The notes: a model not told the origin generated them from the sequence alone. A DNA stretch of 64,000 bases from Serinicoccus hydrothermalis (GCF_001685415.1 NZ_CP014989.1:868001-932000); one strand, 5' to 3'. Counted from the stretch's first letter, positions 7,114 through 16,345 are shown. Translations and numbers: made by a program.

Positions 7114-9075
7114 GTGAGTGCCCCGACCCCCACCCTCTACGACCGCGTCATCGACGGTCGCTACCAGGTGGAGGCCGAGCTGGCCCGGGGTGGGATGGCC
7201 ACCGTCTACCGGGCCCGTGACCTGCGGCTAGACCGACCCGTCGCGCTCAAGGTGATGCGGCCGGACCTGGCCGACGACGACTCCTTCGTCCGCCGGTTCG
7301 TCGCCGAGGCGCGCGCGGCCGCCCGCCTCTCCCACCCGCACGTCGTGGGCGTCTTCGACCAGGGCGAGGACGGGGACGTGGTCTTCCTCGCGATGGAGCT
7401 CGTCGAGGGGCCGACCCTGCGGGACGTCATCACCGACCACGCGCCGCTGTCGACGCGGCGGGCGATGGCGCTGCTGCTGCCGGTCACCGAGGCGCTCGCC
7501 GAGGCGCACCGCCACGGGCTGGTCCACCGCGACATCAAGCCGGAGAACGTCCTGCTCGCCGGCGGACGGGAGAGCGGGGTCAAGGTCGCCGACTTCGGTC
7601 TCGCGCGCGCCGTGTCCGCGTCCGGGCAGCGGGCGAGCACCGAGATGCTCTGGGGCACCGCGGCCTACCTGGCGCCGGAGCAGGTGGAGCACGGCGCGAT
7701 CGACGCCCGCGCCGACGTGTATGCCGTCGGCCTCCTCCTCTTCGAGCTCCTCACCGGGCGCAAGGCCTTCCCGGGCGGTGACCCACTGCGGGTCGCCTAC
7801 GAGCACGTGCACGGCGCCGTCCCGCGGGCCGGTGACCTGGTGGACAGCGTACCCGCCGCGGTGGACGACCTCATCTCGCGGGCTGCGGCCACCGACCCGG
7901 CGGACCGCCCTCGCGACGCCTCGGCGCTGCTCGTCCACCTGCGCGCGGTCGTGCGCGACCTCTCCGACGAGGAGCTGGACCGGGTCCCCAGCCCACCACG
8001 CACCGCGCCGGAGTCCGGGGACGGTGCCGGGGACCTCACCCAGGTCGTCGGCGCCGACGCCGGGTCGACGCGGCAGCTGCCGGTGCAGACCGCGCGGGGC
8101 GAGGGCCACTACGCCCGCACGACCGGCAACCGGAAGGGCAGGCCGCCCGCCGCGGCCCCGCCGACGAAGCCGCGCGAGCGTCGCCGGCGCCGGGGCGGCG
8201 TCGTCCTCACCCTGCTGTTCCTCCTGCTCCTCGGCGGCGGTGGGTATGCCGCGTGGTGGCTCCTGGAGGGGCCCGGCGTCCACTCGCCGATGCCGCAGGT
8301 GGTCGACCTGCCGGAGGAGGATGCGCGCTCGTCGCTCGACGCCGAGCAGCTCGACCCGGTGATCAGCTATGCCTACTCCGAGGACGTGGCGAGCGGCACC
8401 GTGATCTCCGCCGAGCAGCAGCCGGGCACCCAGCTGCGCCACGGCACCGACGTCCCGCTCGTCGTCTCCCAGGGTCCCGAGCGGTATGCCGTGCCGCCCC
8501 TCGCCGGGCTGACGCTGGAGTCCGCGCAGGAGGCGCTGGCCGGGGCCAACCTCGTCCTGGGCGAGCAGAGCCGCGAGCACCACGAGTCCGAGCCGGAGGG
8601 GCGCATCCTGCGCATCTCCCCCGAGGCCGGCGAGCCGCTGCCGCCCGGTGCCACGGTGGACGTCGTCATCAGCGACGGCCCCGCACCCGTCGAGGTCCCG
8701 GAGGTGACCGGCCAGCCGGAGGAAGCGGCCGTCACCGCCCTGCGGGACGCCGGTCTGAGCGTGACCGTGGCCCCCGAGCCGGTCTTCGACGACGAGGTGC
8801 CCGAGGGCGCGGTCGTCAGCCAGTCCCCGTCCGCGGGGTCGGTGGAGCGCGGCAGCACGGTGACGATCACCCTGTCCCAGGGGCCTGAGCTGGTCACCGT
8901 GCCCCAGGTGGTCGGGCGGCAGTTCTCCGCGGCCGAGGAGGAGCTGAGCGAGCTGGGGCTGGTCGTCACGCGCGAGGACGTGCGCGGGGGCTTCTTCGGC
9001 ACCGTCCGCGAGCAGTCGGTCGAGCCCGGCGAGGAGGTGCCGACCGGCACCGAGATCGTCCTGGCCGTCGTCTAG
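7114..9075 (+). CDS. pknL: PASTA-domain Ser/Thr protein kinase (PknL/PknB-like)
   Basis: A 653-residue membrane kinase. The catalytic domain spans residues 16–283 with RGGMATVYRA, Lys46, HRDIKPEN (138–145), DFG (160–162) and GTAAYLAPEQ. A proline-rich juxtamembrane region and a basic run (RERRRRR) precede one transmembrane helix (about 363–384). Four PASTA repeats follow outside the membrane (about 390–653), each ending in a VxxSQGP or VISDGP-like turn. Such kinases sense cell-wall muropeptides. The Rv2175c-like gene upstream is the likely substrate by analogy with PknL, although mycobacterial PknL itself lacks PASTA repeats, so this is a PknB-like protein in the pknL position. Confidence 0.92.
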   Translation: MSAPTPTLYDRVIDGRYQVEAELARGGMATVYRARDLRLDRPVALKVMRPDLADDDSFVRRFVAEARAAARLSHPHVVGVFDQGEDGDVVFLAMELVEGPTLRDVITDHAPLSTRRAMALLLPVTEALAEAHRHGLVHRDIKPENVLLAGGRESGVKVADFGLARAVSASGQRASTEMLWGTAAYLAPEQVEHGAIDARADVYAVGLLLFELLTGRKAFPGGDPLRVAYEHVHGAVPRAGDLVDSVPAAVDDLISRAAATDPADRPRDASALLVHLRAVVRDLSDEELDRVPSPPRTAPESGDGAGDLTQVVGADAGSTRQLPVQTARGEGHYARTTGNRKGRPPAAAPPTKPRERRRRRGGVVLTLLFLLLLGGGGYAAWWLLEGPGVHSPMPQVVDLPEEDARSSLDAEQLDPVISYAYSEDVASGTVISAEQQPGTQLRHGTDVPLVVSQGPERYAVPPLAGLTLESAQEALAGANLVLGEQSREHHESEPEGRILRISPEAGEPLPPGATVDVVISDGPAPVEVPEVTGQPEEAAVTALRDAGLSVTVAPEPVFDDEVPEGAVVSQSPSAGSVERGSTVTITLSQGPELVTVPQVVGRQFSAAEEELSELGLVVTREDVRGGFFGTVREQSVEPGEEVPTGTEIVLAVV

Positions 9076-9093
9076 GACGCAGCGGCGACCCGC

Positions 9094-9693
9094 TCACCCC
9101 TGGTGCGCGAAGCGCTCCTCCCGGGCCACCCGACCGCGCGGGTGGTAGCCGTGGGACTCCCACCATCCCTGCTGCGGCTGCCGGTGGTAGGTGATCTCGA
9201 CGACCCACTTGGGTCCCTTGAAGCCGTAGAGGTGCGGGAGCACGACCCGCGCGGGCCACCCGTGCTCGGGGGTCAGCGGCTCACCGTCGACGCTGTGCGC
9301 CAGGAGCGCGTCCGGGTGACGCAGCTCGTCCAGGTGCACCCCCGCGGCGTAGCCCCGCACGGCGGCGAGGAGCACGTGCTCGGCACCCGGCGCCGGTGGC
9401 GCCAGCGCGAGCACGTCGCGCATCCGCACCCCGCCCCACCGCAGCCCGAGCACGCTGTGCCGGTCCACGCAGTGCAGGTCGGCCTCGACCTCGGCACCGG
9501 GCAGCTCGGCCAGGGAGTCCCAGGTGAACACCCTCACCCCGCCGTCCTGCGTCTCCCCGCCCACGCGCAGGGTCCAGCGCTCGGCGTCGAGGGTGGGCAC
9601 CCGGCCGTAGTGGGACGCGCGCCACGTCCGGGTCGCCCGCTGCCCGGGCGGCAGCTCGCGGCCGTCGTCGCGGCGGCACCCCTCGGCAGTCAC
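9094..9693 (-). CDS. molybdopterin-dependent oxidoreductase (sulfite-oxidase fold)
   Basis: A 199-residue protein consisting of little more than the Mo-cofactor domain. ADLHCVDRHSVLGLRWGGV holds the Cys expected to bind molybdenum and the Trp-x-Gly-Val of the family; HGWPARVVLPHLYGFKGPKW and VVEITY are typical of the YedY/sulfite oxidase fold. There is no twin-arginine signal or membrane segment, so it is probably cytoplasmic. The GTG at 9693 overlaps the stop of the threonine aldolase (GTGA). The substrate is unknown; S-oxide reduction is possible. Confidence 0.82.
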   Translation of the reverse strand: MTAEGCRRDDGRELPPGQRATRTWRASHYGRVPTLDAERWTLRVGGETQDGGVRVFTWDSLAELPGAEVEADLHCVDRHSVLGLRWGGVRMRDVLALAPPAPGAEHVLLAAVRGYAAGVHLDELRHPDALLAHSVDGEPLTPEHGWPARVVLPHLYGFKGPKWVVEITYHRQPQQGWWESHGYHPRGRVAREERFAHQG

Positions 9694-10748
9694 GACGCGG
9701 GGCCGGGCCGCCGCTCACGGAGCGCGTCGACCAGGACGTCGGCGGTGTGCTCGGTCATCGCGTCGTCGACGTCGAGGTGCCACACGAAGCGGGCGTGCCG
9801 GGTGTCGGTCGGGTACCCGAGCACGCCCCGCTCCCCCACGGTGGCCACGAACTCGGCCGCGGGCCAGCCGGCAGCGGCCACGTCGAGCACGAGGATGTTG
9901 GTCTCCACGGTGCCCGGGTCCACGGCCTCGGGCACGTGCCGGCCCACCGAGGCCGCGCGCGCATGGTCCTCGGCGAGGCGCTCCAGCTGGTGGGCCAGGG
10001 CATACCGTCCGGCGGCGGCGAGCAGCCCGACCTGCCGCATCCCACCGCCCATCCGCTTGCGCAGGATCCGGGCCTGCGCGATCCGCTCCGCGGAGGAGAC
10101 GAGCACTGACCCGACGGGGGCGCCGAGGCCCTTGGACAGGCAGACCGAGACGGTGTCGGCGCAGGCCCCGTAGTCGGCGAGCGCGACCCCGGTGGCCACG
10201 TGCGCGTTCCACAGCCGGGCTCCGTCGAGGTGCACCCCGATCCCCACGGCCTGCGTCTCCCGCCGCAGCCGCTGCAGGTCCGGAAGCGGCTGGATCGTGC
10301 CGCCGCCGAAGTTGTGGGTGTTCTCGACCACGACGCACGCGGTGCTCACCTGGTGGGCACCGCCGTCGGGCACCATCACCCGCAGCGCGGTGTCCACGTC
10401 CAGCCGCCCGCGCTCGGCGATCCAGCTGCGCGTGGTGATGCCGGAGTATGCCGCGGCGGCGCCCAGCTCGGCCCGCAGGACGTGCGCGAGGTGGTCGCCG
10501 ATGATCTCCTGGCCGGGCCCGGCGTGCAGGCGCAGACCGATCTGGTTGGCCATGGAGCCGGTGGGCATGAACAGCCCCGCCTCGTGGCCGAGCAGCCGGG
10601 CCGTCTCCTCCTCGAGCTCGACGACGGTCGGGTCCTCGCCGTAGACGTCGTCGCCCACCTCGGCGGTGAGCATGGCCTCGCGCATGCCGCGCGTCGGACG
10701 GGTGAGGGTGTCCGAGCGCAGGTCGGCGACCAGTCCCTTGCCTCCCAC
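9690..10748 (-). CDS. ltaE: low-specificity threonine aldolase
   Basis: A 352-residue PLP enzyme that cleaves threonine/allo-threonine to glycine and acetaldehyde. It begins with DLRSDTLTRPTRGMREAM and VGDDVYGEDPTV, the family N-terminus. GVHLDGARLWNA holds the Asp that contacts the PLP nitrogen, and VSVCLSKGLGAPVGS holds the Schiff-base lysine. The GTG at 10748 starts one base after the aroG stop, and its own stop overlaps the next start, so aroG, this gene and the molybdopterin enzyme form one operon. Confidence 0.9.
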   Translation of the reverse strand: MGGKGLVADLRSDTLTRPTRGMREAMLTAEVGDDVYGEDPTVVELEEETARLLGHEAGLFMPTGSMANQIGLRLHAGPGQEIIGDHLAHVLRAELGAAAAYSGITTRSWIAERGRLDVDTALRVMVPDGGAHQVSTACVVVENTHNFGGGTIQPLPDLQRLRRETQAVGIGVHLDGARLWNAHVATGVALADYGACADTVSVCLSKGLGAPVGSVLVSSAERIAQARILRKRMGGGMRQVGLLAAAGRYALAHQLERLAEDHARAASVGRHVPEAVDPGTVETNILVLDVAAAGWPAAEFVATVGERGVLGYPTDTRHARFVWHLDVDDAMTEHTADVLVDALRERRPGPAS

Positions 10749-10749
10749 G

Positions 10750-12117
10750 TCAGCGCCCGCCCCGCTCCAGCATCTCGGCGACCACGAAGGCCAGCTCCAG
10801 GCTCTGCTGGTGGTTGAGCCGCGGGTCGCACAGCGTCTCGTAGCGCAGCCCCAGGTCGTCGAGGTCGACCGGCGTCGTGCCGCCGACGCACTCGGTGACG
10901 TCGTTGCCGGTCAGCTCGACGTGGATGCCGCCCGGGTGCGTGCCGGCCTCGCCGTGCGCCTCGAAGAAGCCGCGCACCTCGTCCACGACGTCCTCGAAGC
11001 GACGGGTCTTGAAGCCGCTGGGCGAGGTGAAGGTGTTGCCGTGCATGGGGTCGCAGACCCACGCGACCCGGTGGGCGTCCTCGCCGAGCGAGGTGAGCAG
11101 CGGCGGCAGCACGTCGCGGATGCGTCCGGCGCCCATGCGGGTGATGAACGTCAGCCTCCCGGGGCTGCGCTCGGGGTCGATGCGGTCCATGAGCGCCAGC
11201 ACGGTGTCCCGGTCGGCGCCCGGTCCGAGCTTGACCGCCACCGGGTTCTGGATCCGGGAGACGAAGTCGATGTGCGCGCCGTCGAGGTCGCGGGTGCGCT
11301 CCCCCACCCAGACCAGGTGGCTGGAGGTGTCGTAGAGCAGCCCGGTGCGGTGGTCACGGCGCACCATCGGGCGCTCGTAGTCCAGCACCAGCGCCTCGTG
11401 CGCCGAGTAGAACTCGACCCGGCGCATCTCCTCGGCGTCGGCGACGCCGGAGGCCTCGAGGAAGCGCACGGCACGGTCGATGTGCCCGGCCATCTGCTCG
11501 TAGCGCGCCTGCGCCGGCCCGGTGAGGAAGCCCTTGTCCCAGGCGTGCACGCTGCGCAGGTCGGCGAAGCCGCCGCTGGTGAAGCCGCGCACGAGGTTGA
11601 GCGTGGCCGAGCTGGCGTGGTAGCAGCGCAGCAGCCGCTCGGGGTCGGGACGTCGTGCCTCCGGGGTGAACTCGAAGCCGTTGACCATGTCGCCGCGGTA
11701 GGCCGGCAGGGTGACGCCGTCGCGGGTCTCGGTGTCCGAGCTGCGCGGCTTGGCGAACTGGCCCGCCATGCGCCCGACCTTGACGATGGGCATACCCGCG
11801 CCGTAGGTCAGCACCACGGCCATCTGCAGGATGGTCTTGATCCGGTCCCGGATGTTGGGCCCGGTGACGTCCGCCAGGGTCTCGGCGCAGTCCCCGCCCT
11901 GGAGGGTGAAGGCCTGCCCTGCCGCGACGGCGGCCATCCGCTGGCTCAGCTGGTCGCACTCCCCGGCGAAGACGAGGGGCGGGAAGGTCGAGAGCGTCGA
12001 GAGGGTCCGGTCCAGGGCGGCAGGGTCGGACCAGGTCGGCTGCTGCCGCGCCGGCAGGTCGGGCCAGTCGATGTCGTGACCACCGGAGGTGGCCAGTCCG
12101 CTCAGGTCGGTGCTCAC
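10750..12117 (-). CDS. aroG: class II 3-deoxy-7-phosphoheptulonate (DAHP) synthase
   Basis: A 455-residue plant-type DAHP synthase, the first step of the shikimate pathway (PEP + erythrose 4-phosphate). Signature segments include QGGDCAETLADV, KVGRMAGQFAKPRS, PAYRGDMVNG, EFYSAHEALVLDYE and CDPMHGNTFTS. The GTG at 12117 is chosen because a TACCAT box lies six bases before it; the frame is open further upstream, but the extension is low-complexity and outside the family. It corresponds to Rv2178c of M. tuberculosis, in the same neighbourhood. Confidence 0.94.
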   Translation of the reverse strand: MSTDLSGLATSGGHDIDWPDLPARQQPTWSDPAALDRTLSTLSTFPPLVFAGECDQLSQRMAAVAAGQAFTLQGGDCAETLADVTGPNIRDRIKTILQMAVVLTYGAGMPIVKVGRMAGQFAKPRSSDTETRDGVTLPAYRGDMVNGFEFTPEARRPDPERLLRCYHASSATLNLVRGFTSGGFADLRSVHAWDKGFLTGPAQARYEQMAGHIDRAVRFLEASGVADAEEMRRVEFYSAHEALVLDYERPMVRRDHRTGLLYDTSSHLVWVGERTRDLDGAHIDFVSRIQNPVAVKLGPGADRDTVLALMDRIDPERSPGRLTFITRMGAGRIRDVLPPLLTSLGEDAHRVAWVCDPMHGNTFTSPSGFKTRRFEDVVDEVRGFFEAHGEAGTHPGGIHVELTGNDVTECVGGTTPVDLDDLGLRYETLCDPRLNHQQSLELAFVVAEMLERGGR

Positions 12118-12123
12118 CGCACC

Positions 12124-12129
12124 ATGGTA
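12124..12129 (-). promoter_or_regulatory. -10 box of a leaderless promoter (aroG)
   Basis: TACCAT on the minus strand, six bases before the GTG at 12117. Confidence 0.5.
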
Positions 12130-12160
12130 GGAGACGCCGCGAGGGGTCTCTGACGCGGCG

Positions 12161-13051
12161 TCAGTCCGACGCCGGGGGCTCGGGATCGGTATGCCGTCGC
12201 GCCCGTCGGTCGGCGAGGTTCTCCCGGGCCCGCTCCCGGGCGTCGGCGAGGTCGTCCTTGGCCTGGCCGAGACCCTCCTTGGCGCGCTCCCCGGCCTGCT
12301 CCAGCCCCTCCTTGGCGCGCTCGGCGGCCTGCTCGATCCCGACCCTGGCCTGCTCGACCCCTGCCCGGGCCCGCGCGGCGAGCCGCTCCTTGACGGTGGC
12401 GGCATACTCGTCGACGTACTCCTGGCCGGAGAGCCGCTGCAGCTCGGCCATCACCTCGTCGGTGATCTGCCGCAGCACGGCGTGGTCCTCGGTGCGACCG
12501 GCATGCTCGGGGAAGGACAGGGGGCGACCGATCCGCACACCGACCTGCACGACGTTGGGGATCCGCTGCCCGGTGGGCTGCGCCTTGTCGGTGTCGATCA
12601 TCGCGCAGGGGATGATCGGGACATTGGCCTCCAACGCCAGCCTCGCCATCCCCGTCTTGCCGCGGTAGAGCTTGCCGTCCGGGCTGCGGGTGCCCTCGGG
12701 GTAGATGCCGAAGAGCTCGCCGCGGCGCAGCACCGCCAGCCCCTGCTCGAGAGCCGCCATGGAGGCGGGACCGCCGGAGCGGTCGATGGGGATCTGGCCG
12801 GTGGAGGTGAAGAACAGCTTGGTGAGCCACCCCTTGACCCCGGTGCCGGTGAAGTACTCCATCTTGGCCGGGAAGGTGATGCGCCGGTGCACGAGCAGCG
12901 GCAGGAAGATCGAGTCGGAGAAGGACAGGTGGTTGCTGGCCAGGATCGCCGCGCCCTGCTCCGGGATGTGCTGCCTGCCCTCGATCCACGGGCGGAAGAC
13001 CGCCTTGATCGGCGGTCCGACGACGAGGTGCTTGAGGATCCAGTAGATCAT
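12161..13051 (-). CDS. plsC: 1-acylglycerol-3-phosphate acyltransferase
   Basis: A 296-residue lysophosphatidate acyltransferase for phospholipid synthesis. Motif I is NHLSFSDS (HX4D), motif II GQIPIDRSGG, motif III YPEGTRSPDG. After residue about 225 comes an unusual tail of repeated Ala/Glu/Lys-Arg helix units (GIEQAAERAKEGLEQAGERA type) with an 11-residue-like period, likely an amphipathic membrane-surface helix. The ATG at 13051 has AGGAGG six bases before it. It matches Rv2182c in the aroG–fadD15 neighbourhood. Confidence 0.92.
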   Translation of the reverse strand: MIYWILKHLVVGPPIKAVFRPWIEGRQHIPEQGAAILASNHLSFSDSIFLPLLVHRRITFPAKMEYFTGTGVKGWLTKLFFTSTGQIPIDRSGGPASMAALEQGLAVLRRGELFGIYPEGTRSPDGKLYRGKTGMARLALEANVPIIPCAMIDTDKAQPTGQRIPNVVQVGVRIGRPLSFPEHAGRTEDHAVLRQITDEVMAELQRLSGQEYVDEYAATVKERLAARARAGVEQARVGIEQAAERAKEGLEQAGERAKEGLGQAKDDLADARERARENLADRRARRHTDPEPPASD

Positions 13052-13169
13052 CGTCGTCCTCCTGGTGGCGTCGTCGCCGCAGGGCTGCGGGGCCGGTGTG
13101 CGCGCCGACTCTACCCCGCATCCCCCGATCGACCACGCCGGCGCCCGGGTGCCGTGCGAGACTGGAATC

Positions 13170-13631
13170 GTGAGTCCTTCCAGCCCCGAGAACGGCCCGG
13201 GCGACCCCGAGGTCGACCGGACCTTCCACGAGATCGTCGCGGGGCTGCGCGACGAGGGCGCCGGCTCCGGGACGCACGAGGTGAACCCGCCCTGGCCGAT
13301 GGAACGCGAGCGCCCGGCCTCCCACCACGGGACGCGCACGCCCGAGGGGATGGCGACCGACCACCGCTCCTACGAGCCGCCGGAGGAGGAGGACCACTTC
13401 GTCCCTCCCCCGCCACCGCCGCTGCCGGCCGGTGACCTGCACTTCTGGGCCATCGTCGTCGGGCTCGTGGTCGGTCCCCTGCTCGTGGTCCTCTCCGCGA
13501 TCGTGCCGCTGCTGGACCGGTGGTTCGCCGTCCTGGGAGCGCTGCTCGCCGTCGCGGGCTTCGTGCTGCTCGTCCTGCGCCAGCCCCGGCGCCGGCAGCC
13601 CTACGACGGGGACGACGGCGCCCGGGTCTGA
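13170..13631 (+). CDS. small two-helix membrane protein, function unknown
   Basis: A 153-residue protein. The first about 90 residues are polar and Pro-rich (ending in a run of prolines, VPPPPPPLPAG); two hydrophobic helices follow (WAIVVGLVVGPLLVVLSAIV and WFAVLGALLAVAGFVLLVL), then a short basic tail. The GTG at 13170 lies six bases after GAGACT, a weak leaderless box. It is divergent from plsC and its TGA abuts the stop of the EEP gene (TGATCA). The family is not recognised with certainty. Confidence 0.72.
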   Translation: MSPSSPENGPGDPEVDRTFHEIVAGLRDEGAGSGTHEVNPPWPMERERPASHHGTRTPEGMATDHRSYEPPEEEDHFVPPPPPPLPAGDLHFWAIVVGLVVGPLLVVLSAIVPLLDRWFAVLGALLAVAGFVLLVLRQPRRRQPYDGDDGARV

Positions 13632-14318
13632 TCAGAGCTCGAGGTCGACCCAGACCGGCAGGTGGTCGCTCGCCCGGGTGACGGGCAGGCCCTCGAGCAG
13701 CGCCGGGTCGCCCGGGGTCGCGGCGCGGTGCCCCCGGGCGAAGATCGCGTCGATGTAGCGGTGCGGCTGGTGCGCGGGGAAGGTCGGCCGCTCCGCCGAG
13801 ACCTCCACGAGCGTCCCGCCGAGGGTGCCCCACGCCTGTCCGTCGCGACCCTCGTTGAGGTCGCCACCGACGACGAGGACCTCCTCGCCGGTGAAGCGGG
13901 GGTCCTGCGCCAGCTCGGCCAGCACGGTGCGCGCGTGCACCGCGCGCTGCTCGGGGCGCAGCGAGAGGTGGATCGAGACCACGCCGGCCGTCGTCCCGTC
14001 CGGCAGCCGCACCTGGGTCACGGTGTAGCTGCGCGGGTTCTCCCGCAGCCCGACCGCGAGCCGGCGGTCCTGCGAGTCGGCGGCGGTCACCCGCAGCGCC
14101 GTCATGAGGCCGGTCCCGCTCACCAGCCGCGTGCGCCCCGACCACAGCAGGTCGCAGGAGCGGGCGAAGGCGCTGATGGCATACCCGGACCCGGGGTAGC
14201 GCGGGACCTCCTGGAGCAGCAGGACGTCCGGCGCCAGGGCCCGCACGACCTCCGCGGCCGCGCCGGCGTCGTCCTTGAGGCCGCGCAGGTTGTAGGAGGC
14301 GACGCGCAGAGAGGGCAT
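13632..14318 (-). CDS. endonuclease/exonuclease/phosphatase family protein
   Basis: A 228-residue protein with the EEP fold: ASYNLRGLKDD (Asn metal ligand), LLLQEVPR (Glu), VVSIHLSLRPEQ (His), VVGGDLNEG (Asp, Asn), and ASDHLPVWVDL at the end (Asp-His pair). Substrates could be nucleic acid or a phosphoester; the sequence does not decide. The ATG at 14318 has a GAGG ribosome site. The gene converges with the small membrane protein with no bases between the stops. Confidence 0.87.
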   Translation of the reverse strand: MPSLRVASYNLRGLKDDAGAAAEVVRALAPDVLLLQEVPRYPGSGYAISAFARSCDLLWSGRTRLVSGTGLMTALRVTAADSQDRRLAVGLRENPRSYTVTQVRLPDGTTAGVVSIHLSLRPEQRAVHARTVLAELAQDPRFTGEEVLVVGGDLNEGRDGQAWGTLGGTLVEVSAERPTFPAHQPHRYIDAIFARGHRAATPGDPALLEGLPVTRASDHLPVWVDLEL

Positions 14319-14369
14319 GGGGTCATCCTCCCCCAGCCCGCACGGGAGGGAGGTATGCGGGTGCCGCGC

Positions 14370-15386
14370 TCACCCCCGCGGCTCGCCAGGGCGGTCGTGG
14401 GCGGCCGTGCGGGCGAGGTCGGCGGCACCCACCAGACCCGCGGAGGCACCGAGGGCGGCCGCCACCACGGTGGGGATCGGGCGGTGACCCCGGCCCACGA
14501 GCCGTCGGGCCAGGGTCTCGCGCGCGGGGCCGAGCAGCAGCTCGCCGGCCAGGCTGGCGCCGCCGCCGACGACGACCGTGCCGGGGTCGAGCGCGGCGAC
14601 CACCCCGGCCAGCCCCGTCCCGAGCCAGCGGCCGACGTCGGCCAGGATCTCCCGGGCCGCCGGGTCACCCTCCTGGGCCGCCTGCGTGACGTGCTCGCCG
14701 CGGAACGCGTCCGGGTCGCCCCCGCACGCACGGGTCAGCCCGGCGGCGTGCTCGCCGCCGGCCAGGACGACCTCGCGCGCCGTCCGGGCCAGCACCCCGG
14801 CCGAGGCGTACTGCTCCCAGCAGCCCCGGTTGCCGCACGGGCAGCGCCGTCCGTCCGGGACGAGCTGCTGGTGCCCGAACTCCCCCGCGAGACCGTGGCG
14901 TCCCCGCTGCAGCCGTCCGTCGACCAGGATCGCCCCGCCGATGCCGGTGCCCAGGGTGAGCACCACCAGGTGGCTCTCGCCGCGGCCCGCCCCGAAGCGG
15001 TGCTCGGCCCAGGCCGCGGCGTGGGCGTCGTTGTCGACGAGCACCGGGCGGCCCAGCCGCCCCGCGAGGCGTCGCTGCAGCGGTTCGTCGCGCCAGGCGA
15101 GGTGCGGGGCGAAGACCACCGTCCCGCGGCGTGCGTCCACGAAGCCCGCGGCACCGACCCCGACGGCCACCACCTCCGCGCCGCGCGTCGCCGCGAGCCC
15201 GAGGAGGTCGGCCACCAGCCCGGCGATGACCCCCTCGACCTCGACCGCCGGGGTCGTGCGTCCCGGGGTCGGGCGGACCCGGGTGGCGAGGATCGCACCT
15301 CCGTCGTCGACCAGCCCACCCTTGACGTGGGTGCCCCCGACGTCGACGCCGACGGCCAGGGTGCCGACGGCGGGCAGGTCGCTCAC
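14370..15386 (-). CDS. ROK-family sugar kinase (second of a tandem pair)
   Basis: A 338-residue ROK protein. The ATP motif is GVDVGGTHVKGGLVDDGG; VLVDNDAHAAAWAEHRFGAG carries the catalytic Asp; GTGIGGAILVDG and GEFGHQQLVPDG lead into the zinc motif CPCGNRGCWEQYAS. The GTG at 15386 overlaps the stop of the upstream ROK gene by four bases. It shares the whole domain plan with that gene, so this is a tandem duplication. The tail (residues after about 325) is low-complexity. Sugar specificity is not readable; glucokinase-type activity is likely. Confidence 0.87.
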   Translation of the reverse strand: MSDLPAVGTLAVGVDVGGTHVKGGLVDDGGAILATRVRPTPGRTTPAVEVEGVIAGLVADLLGLAATRGAEVVAVGVGAAGFVDARRGTVVFAPHLAWRDEPLQRRLAGRLGRPVLVDNDAHAAAWAEHRFGAGRGESHLVVLTLGTGIGGAILVDGRLQRGRHGLAGEFGHQQLVPDGRRCPCGNRGCWEQYASAGVLARTAREVVLAGGEHAAGLTRACGGDPDAFRGEHVTQAAQEGDPAAREILADVGRWLGTGLAGVVAALDPGTVVVGGGASLAGELLLGPARETLARRLVGRGHRPIPTVVAAALGASAGLVGAADLARTAAHDRPGEPRG

Positions 15387-16339
15387 ACGCGACGCGAGGC
15401 CAGGTCGGCCGCCCCGATCATGCCGGCGTCGTTGCCGAGCTCGGCGAGCACCACCGGGGTGACGTCGCGGTGACCGCGCCCGGTGAGGTTGCGCGCGAAG
15501 GCCCTCCGGGCCGGGGCCAGCACGAGGTCGCCCGCGGCGGACACGCCACCCCCGATGACCATGAGGCCCGGGTCGAGGATCGCGGCGAGGCTGGCCAGAC
15601 CCTCTCCGGCCCACCGCCCGACGTCCTCGAGCAGCTCCTGCGCCGCCGGATCACCCTCCTGCGCCACGGTGGTCACCAGGACCCCGCTCAGCTCCTTCGG
15701 GTCGCCGCCGCAGGCGTCGGCCAGCGCACCGGCGTGCGGGCTGCCGCCGGCCACGAGGTCGCGGGCCTCGCGCACCAGCGCGCTGCCGGAGGCATACACC
15801 TCCCAGCACCCCTTGTTGCCGCAGCCGCAGCGATGCCCGTCCGGGACCATCCGCATGTGCCCCACCTCGGCGCCCATCCCGTGGCTGCCGCGCACCAGCT
15901 CGCCGTCGACGACGATGCCGCCACCGACGCCGGTCCCGAGGGTGATGAGGACCATCTCCTCCACGTCGCGGGCGGCGCCGAAGCGGAACTCCCCCCAGGC
16001 GGCGGCGTTGGCGTCGTTCTCGAGCACCACGGGCAGCCCGGTGGCCTCCTCCAGCCGGGCGCGCAACGGCTCGTCCCGCCAGGCGAGGTTGGGCGCGAAG
16101 ACCACGACGTCGCCGCTGCGGTCGATGAACCCGGCGCAGGCGACGCCCACCGCCTCGACCGGCCGGTCCTCCCCGAGCCGCTCCTGCAGCTCCCGCACCA
16201 CGTCGCCGACGGCCGCGACGATGTCGTCCGGTGCCTGGGCCGGGGTCTCCCGCAGCGCCTGCTCCAGGATCTTCCCGTCCGACACCGCGCTCGCCGCGAT
16301 CTTGGTCCCACCGATGTCCACGCCGACACAGATGCTCAT
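15383..16339 (-). CDS. ROK-family glucokinase (first of a tandem pair)
   Basis: A 318-residue kinase with VGVDIGGTKIAASAV (phosphate-binding), VVLENDANAAAWGEFRFGAA (catalytic Asp), LGTGVGGGIVVDG and the zinc-binding GHMRMVPDGHRCGCGNKGCWE. It fits glucokinase or N-acetyl-sugar kinase of the ROK family. The ATG at 16339 lies six bases after TAGACT and lacks a ribosome site, so it is probably leaderless. It is divergent from the acyl-CoA ligase and overlaps the second ROK kinase. Confidence 0.88.
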   Translation of the reverse strand: MSICVGVDIGGTKIAASAVSDGKILEQALRETPAQAPDDIVAAVGDVVRELQERLGEDRPVEAVGVACAGFIDRSGDVVVFAPNLAWRDEPLRARLEEATGLPVVLENDANAAAWGEFRFGAARDVEEMVLITLGTGVGGGIVVDGELVRGSHGMGAEVGHMRMVPDGHRCGCGNKGCWEVYASGSALVREARDLVAGGSPHAGALADACGGDPKELSGVLVTTVAQEGDPAAQELLEDVGRWAGEGLASLAAILDPGLMVIGGGVSAAGDLVLAPARRAFARNLTGRGHRDVTPVVLAELGNDAGMIGAADLASRRV

Positions 16340-16345
16340 CCCGGC

